DNA of 64,000 nucleotides from Streptomyces sp. NRRL F-5126. Lineage in GTDB: Bacteria > Actinomycetota > Actinomycetes > Streptomycetales > Streptomycetaceae. Numbering within the stretch: the first letter of the stretch is position 1; each line of letters starts with the position of its first letter. The position numbers were made by a program, and so were the translations under genes. Positions 62,018 through 64,000 of the stretch are shown piece by piece. The stretch spans positions 62,001-126,000 of the forward strand of contig NZ_JOFZ01000006.1 of the NCBI RefSeq assembly GCF_000721265.1. The letters are read 5' to 3'. Below the pieces are notes generated by a model. The model did no database searches, was not told the origin of the DNA, and saw only the letters and a list, made by a program, of their open reading frames with translations.

Positions 62018-63429
62018 GCGGAGCCCTCGCCGCCTCCGGGGCCCGGCGGGGTCGCGGGGCCCTCAGGACCCGGCCGGCCCCCACCGGCCGCCGTGGGGGC
62101 CGATGTCGGGGCGATACCGGCCGCGGTCGCCCCGTGCGGTGGCGGCGACGCGCGCAGGGCCTGCTCCTGCGCATAGGCGCGCAGGTAGCCGACCACGGTG
62201 TTGGTGACGGCGACGAGCGGCACGGCCACCACGGCGCCGCCGATGCCCGCGACGAGGCTGCCCGCCGCGACGGAGAGCACCACGGCGAGCGGGTGGACGC
62301 GGACCGCACGCCCCAGGATGAACGGCTGCAGGATGTGGCCCTCGATCTGCTGCACGGCGAGCACCACGAGCAGCACGATCAGCGCGGTGAACACGCCCTG
62401 CGTCACGATGGCGACGACGACCGCGAGCGCCCCGGACACGACCGCGCCGACGAGCGGCACGAACGCGCCGAGGAAGATGATCACCGCGAGCGGCACGGCG
62501 AGCGGCACGTGCAGGAAGTAGACGCCGAGGCCGATGAAGATCGCGTCGATCATGGCGACGATCACCGTGCCGCGCACGTAGGCGGTCAGCGTGTGCCAGG
62601 CGCGCGGGCCGGCGCCCGCGACGCCCTCCCTCGCCTGGTGCGGCACGAGCTTGAGCGCCCACTGCCAGATCCGCGGCCCGTCGTAGAGCAGGAAGATCGT
62701 CGAGAAGAAGGCGAGGAAGACGCCGGTCAGGAACTCGACGATGACGGTGACGCCCTGGAGGCCCGCGGACGTGAGCGCGTCGGTGTTGGTGCCGATCGCC
62801 TTGGACAGGTTCCCGGCGATGTCGTTGATCTGCTTGTCCGTCACATGGAACGGGCTGTTCAGCAGCCAGTGTTTGAGCTCGTTGACGCCGTCGGTGAGCC
62901 GTGCGGAAAGGGTGTCGACGTTCTCCGAGACCTGCCAGACGACGAACCACCCGATCAGCCCGAGCACGACGAAGCCCCCCAGGGTGGCCATCGCCGTGGC
63001 GAGCCCGCGGGGCACGCCGTGCCGCTTCAGCCGGGCGACCGTGGGCTGCAGCAGCGCGGAGATCAGCAGCGCCGCGACGAACGCCAGCACGACCAGGCGC
63101 ACGGCGCTGACGATGCGCATCAGCACCCAGACCGTCGCCGCGAGCACCAGCAGCCGCCATGCCGCCTCGACGGCGACCCTGATGCCCCACGGGATCGCGG
63201 CCACCGGATCGGGCTTCGCCGCGACCGAGGGCGCGTAGGTGGGCGGGGGCGGGATCCTGGACGGCTCGGGGGGCGCGACGACGGCCGCGTGGCGCGCGTC
63301 GCGCTCCGCCTGGGCCTCGTGGCGCGCCTCGCGCTGCGCCTCCGCCTCGGCTCTGCGCTCGTCCAGACGGCGGCCGAGCCGCGTCAGTTCCGAGCCCATC
63401 CTGCCCAGCCACGAGGGCGCTCTCGACAT
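62014..63429 (-). CDS. AI-2E-family (TqsA/PerM-like) membrane transporter
   Basis: A 471-residue permease with a charged 85-residue N-terminus (repeated 'EARHEAQAERDARH') and about eight transmembrane helices. Family signatures are 'LLISALLQPTVARLKRHGVP' near the first helices and 'LVVLAVQQIEGHILQPFILG' together with 'VHPLAVVLSVAAGSLVAGIG' at the end. Members include the AI-2 exporter TqsA and Na+/H+ antiporters; the substrate here is not known. The ATG at 63429 follows AAGGA with 5-nt spacing. Confidence 0.9.
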   Translation of the reverse strand: MSRAPSWLGRMGSELTRLGRRLDERRAEAEAQREARHEAQAERDARHAAVVAPPEPSRIPPPPTYAPSVAAKPDPVAAIPWGIRVAVEAAWRLLVLAATVWVLMRIVSAVRLVVLAFVAALLISALLQPTVARLKRHGVPRGLATAMATLGGFVVLGLIGWFVVWQVSENVDTLSARLTDGVNELKHWLLNSPFHVTDKQINDIAGNLSKAIGTNTDALTSAGLQGVTVIVEFLTGVFLAFFSTIFLLYDGPRIWQWALKLVPHQAREGVAGAGPRAWHTLTAYVRGTVIVAMIDAIFIGLGVYFLHVPLAVPLAVIIFLGAFVPLVGAVVSGALAVVVAIVTQGVFTALIVLLVVLAVQQIEGHILQPFILGRAVRVHPLAVVLSVAAGSLVAGIGGAVVAVPLVAVTNTVVGYLRAYAQEQALRASPPPHGATAAGIAPTSAPTAAGGGRPGPEGPATPPGPGGGEGSA

Positions 63430-63504
63430 GTTGTTCCTTCTCTCCCCCGGCCGTCTCCCCACCCGCTCCACCGGGGAGCCGCTTCGGACCGACCGTACAC
63501 GTAA

Positions 63505-63539
63505 CGAAGCCTCCCGCCGAAGGACGGCGGGAGGCTTCG
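63505..63539 (-). terminator. Strong hairpin between the AI-2E-type permease and transglycosylase genes
   Basis: CGAAGCCTCCCGCCG pairs perfectly with its inverse around an AAGGA loop (15-bp stem). It lies downstream of the transglycosylase gene on the minus strand and should end that transcript. Confidence 0.8.
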
Positions 63540-63608
63540 CGGAGTTGAGCGGGGAAACGGTCCGCGTGCGGCGGATCTCCCTGGCTGCTCAGTACTGCTC
63601 AGTGCGGC

Positions 63609-64000
63609 TCAGTACGCGTGGTGGACCTGCCAGAAGGACCAGGCGTCGCACGGGCTGCCGTAGCGGCTGTTCATGTAGTTGAGGCCCCACTTGACCTGGG
63701 TGGCCGGGTTGGTGCGCCAGTCGGCACCGGCGGACGCCATCTTGGAGCCGGGCAGCGCCTGCACCAGGCCGTACGCACCCGAGCTCGGGTTGGTGGCCGT
63801 GTAGTTCCAGCCGGACTCGTGCGTGACGATGTTGCTGAAGCACTGGAACTGGCCCGACGGCACGATCTGCCGGGCGATGGCCTGCGCCTGGGCGGCCGAG
63901 TAGGAGCTGCGCACGGTGAAGGTGGCGGAGGTGATGGACCCCTGCTCCTTCTTCTGCTGCTCCTCGAGCTTCTTCTGCTCGGCGGCCTTCTTCTTGGCCT
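63609..64000 (-). CDS. Lytic transglycosylase-like protein, C-terminal part (runs off the window)
   Basis: The visible 130 C-terminal residues start with a Lys/Glu/Gln-rich coiled-coil segment (63930-64000) and continue with an SLT-type domain: 'QCFSNIVTHESGWNYTATN' carries the catalytic Glu, and 'SSGAYGLVQALPGSKMASAG', 'NPATQVKWGLNYMNSRYGSP' and 'SFWQVHHAY' form the rest of the lysozyme-like fold. Such Streptomyces proteins are secreted and cleave peptidoglycan glycan chains. The signal peptide is outside the window. Confidence 0.85.
   Translation of the reverse strand, partial: AKKKAAEQKKLEEQQKKEQGSITSATFTVRSSYSAAQAQAIARQIVPSGQFQCFSNIVTHESGWNYTATNPSSGAYGLVQALPGSKMASAGADWRTNPATQVKWGLNYMNSRYGSPCDAWSFWQVHHAY

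Overview
The window looks like chromosomal DNA of a Streptomyces-type actinomycete. GC is very high throughout, many genes start with GTG, ribosome-binding sites are GGAGG-like, a WhiB-family protein is present, and the right half carries a block of housekeeping genes whose order I recall from Streptomyces chromosomes (ychF, DUF6542, ppgK, ispH, xseA, xseB, DUF4245, glpX, wblI, DUF1707, two fumarases, DUF402, SpoIIE phosphatase, class A PBP). I saw no rRNA, tRNA, transposase or CRISPR array.

Left part, 1 to about 23.5 kb: an accessory zone of small regulator-plus-target modules. It opens with the start of a GAF-domain gene and a DHA2-type MFS exporter that has a fused beta-sandwich tail and a reading-frame break in an 18-bp tandem repeat. 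After a TetR and an XRE regulator come an aldo/keto reductase, two SDRs, a LysR, a second MFS exporter with a divergent MarR, a MOSC/ferredoxin-reductase fusion next to a DUF427 protein, and an FAD monooxygenase. From 13.8 to 21.1 kb four TetR genes are each divergent from a target gene (FAD monooxygenase, DUF308 membrane protein, frameshifted ketopantoate-reductase-like gene, SDR), and inverted repeats that could be operators lie in all four gaps. A decayed ATPase pseudogene and a second aldo/keto reductase close this part.

Middle part, 23.9 to 36.3 kb: a catabolic island centred on a LigM/DesA-type, tetrahydrofolate-dependent aromatic O-demethylase. A plus-strand group holds a MetF-like methylene-THF reductase, a purU copy with an internal deletion, an AraC activator and the demethylase. 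It converges on a tight eight-gene minus-strand operon: a GrdB-family protein, two FAH-family hydrolases, an extradiol (VOC) dioxygenase, an SMP-30 lactonase, a YciI protein, an MhpA-like FAD monooxygenase and an SDR without the catalytic Tyr/Lys. A SnoaL-like gene is divergent from that operon. My inference is that the island strips methyl groups from a methoxylated aromatic, passes the C1 unit through folate, and opens and degrades the ring.

Right part, 37.1 to 64 kb: core genes for translation-associated GTPase activity, polyphosphate glucokinase, isoprenoid synthesis, exonuclease VII, gluconeogenesis, the TCA cycle, a WhiB factor, a phosphatase/anti-sigma regulator and a penicillin-binding protein. 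These are followed by an SPFH protein coupled to a ribbon-helix-helix protein, a PadR-ABC exporter operon, an AI-2E-family permease and the end of a transglycosylase. Strong hairpin terminators separate most convergent gene pairs.
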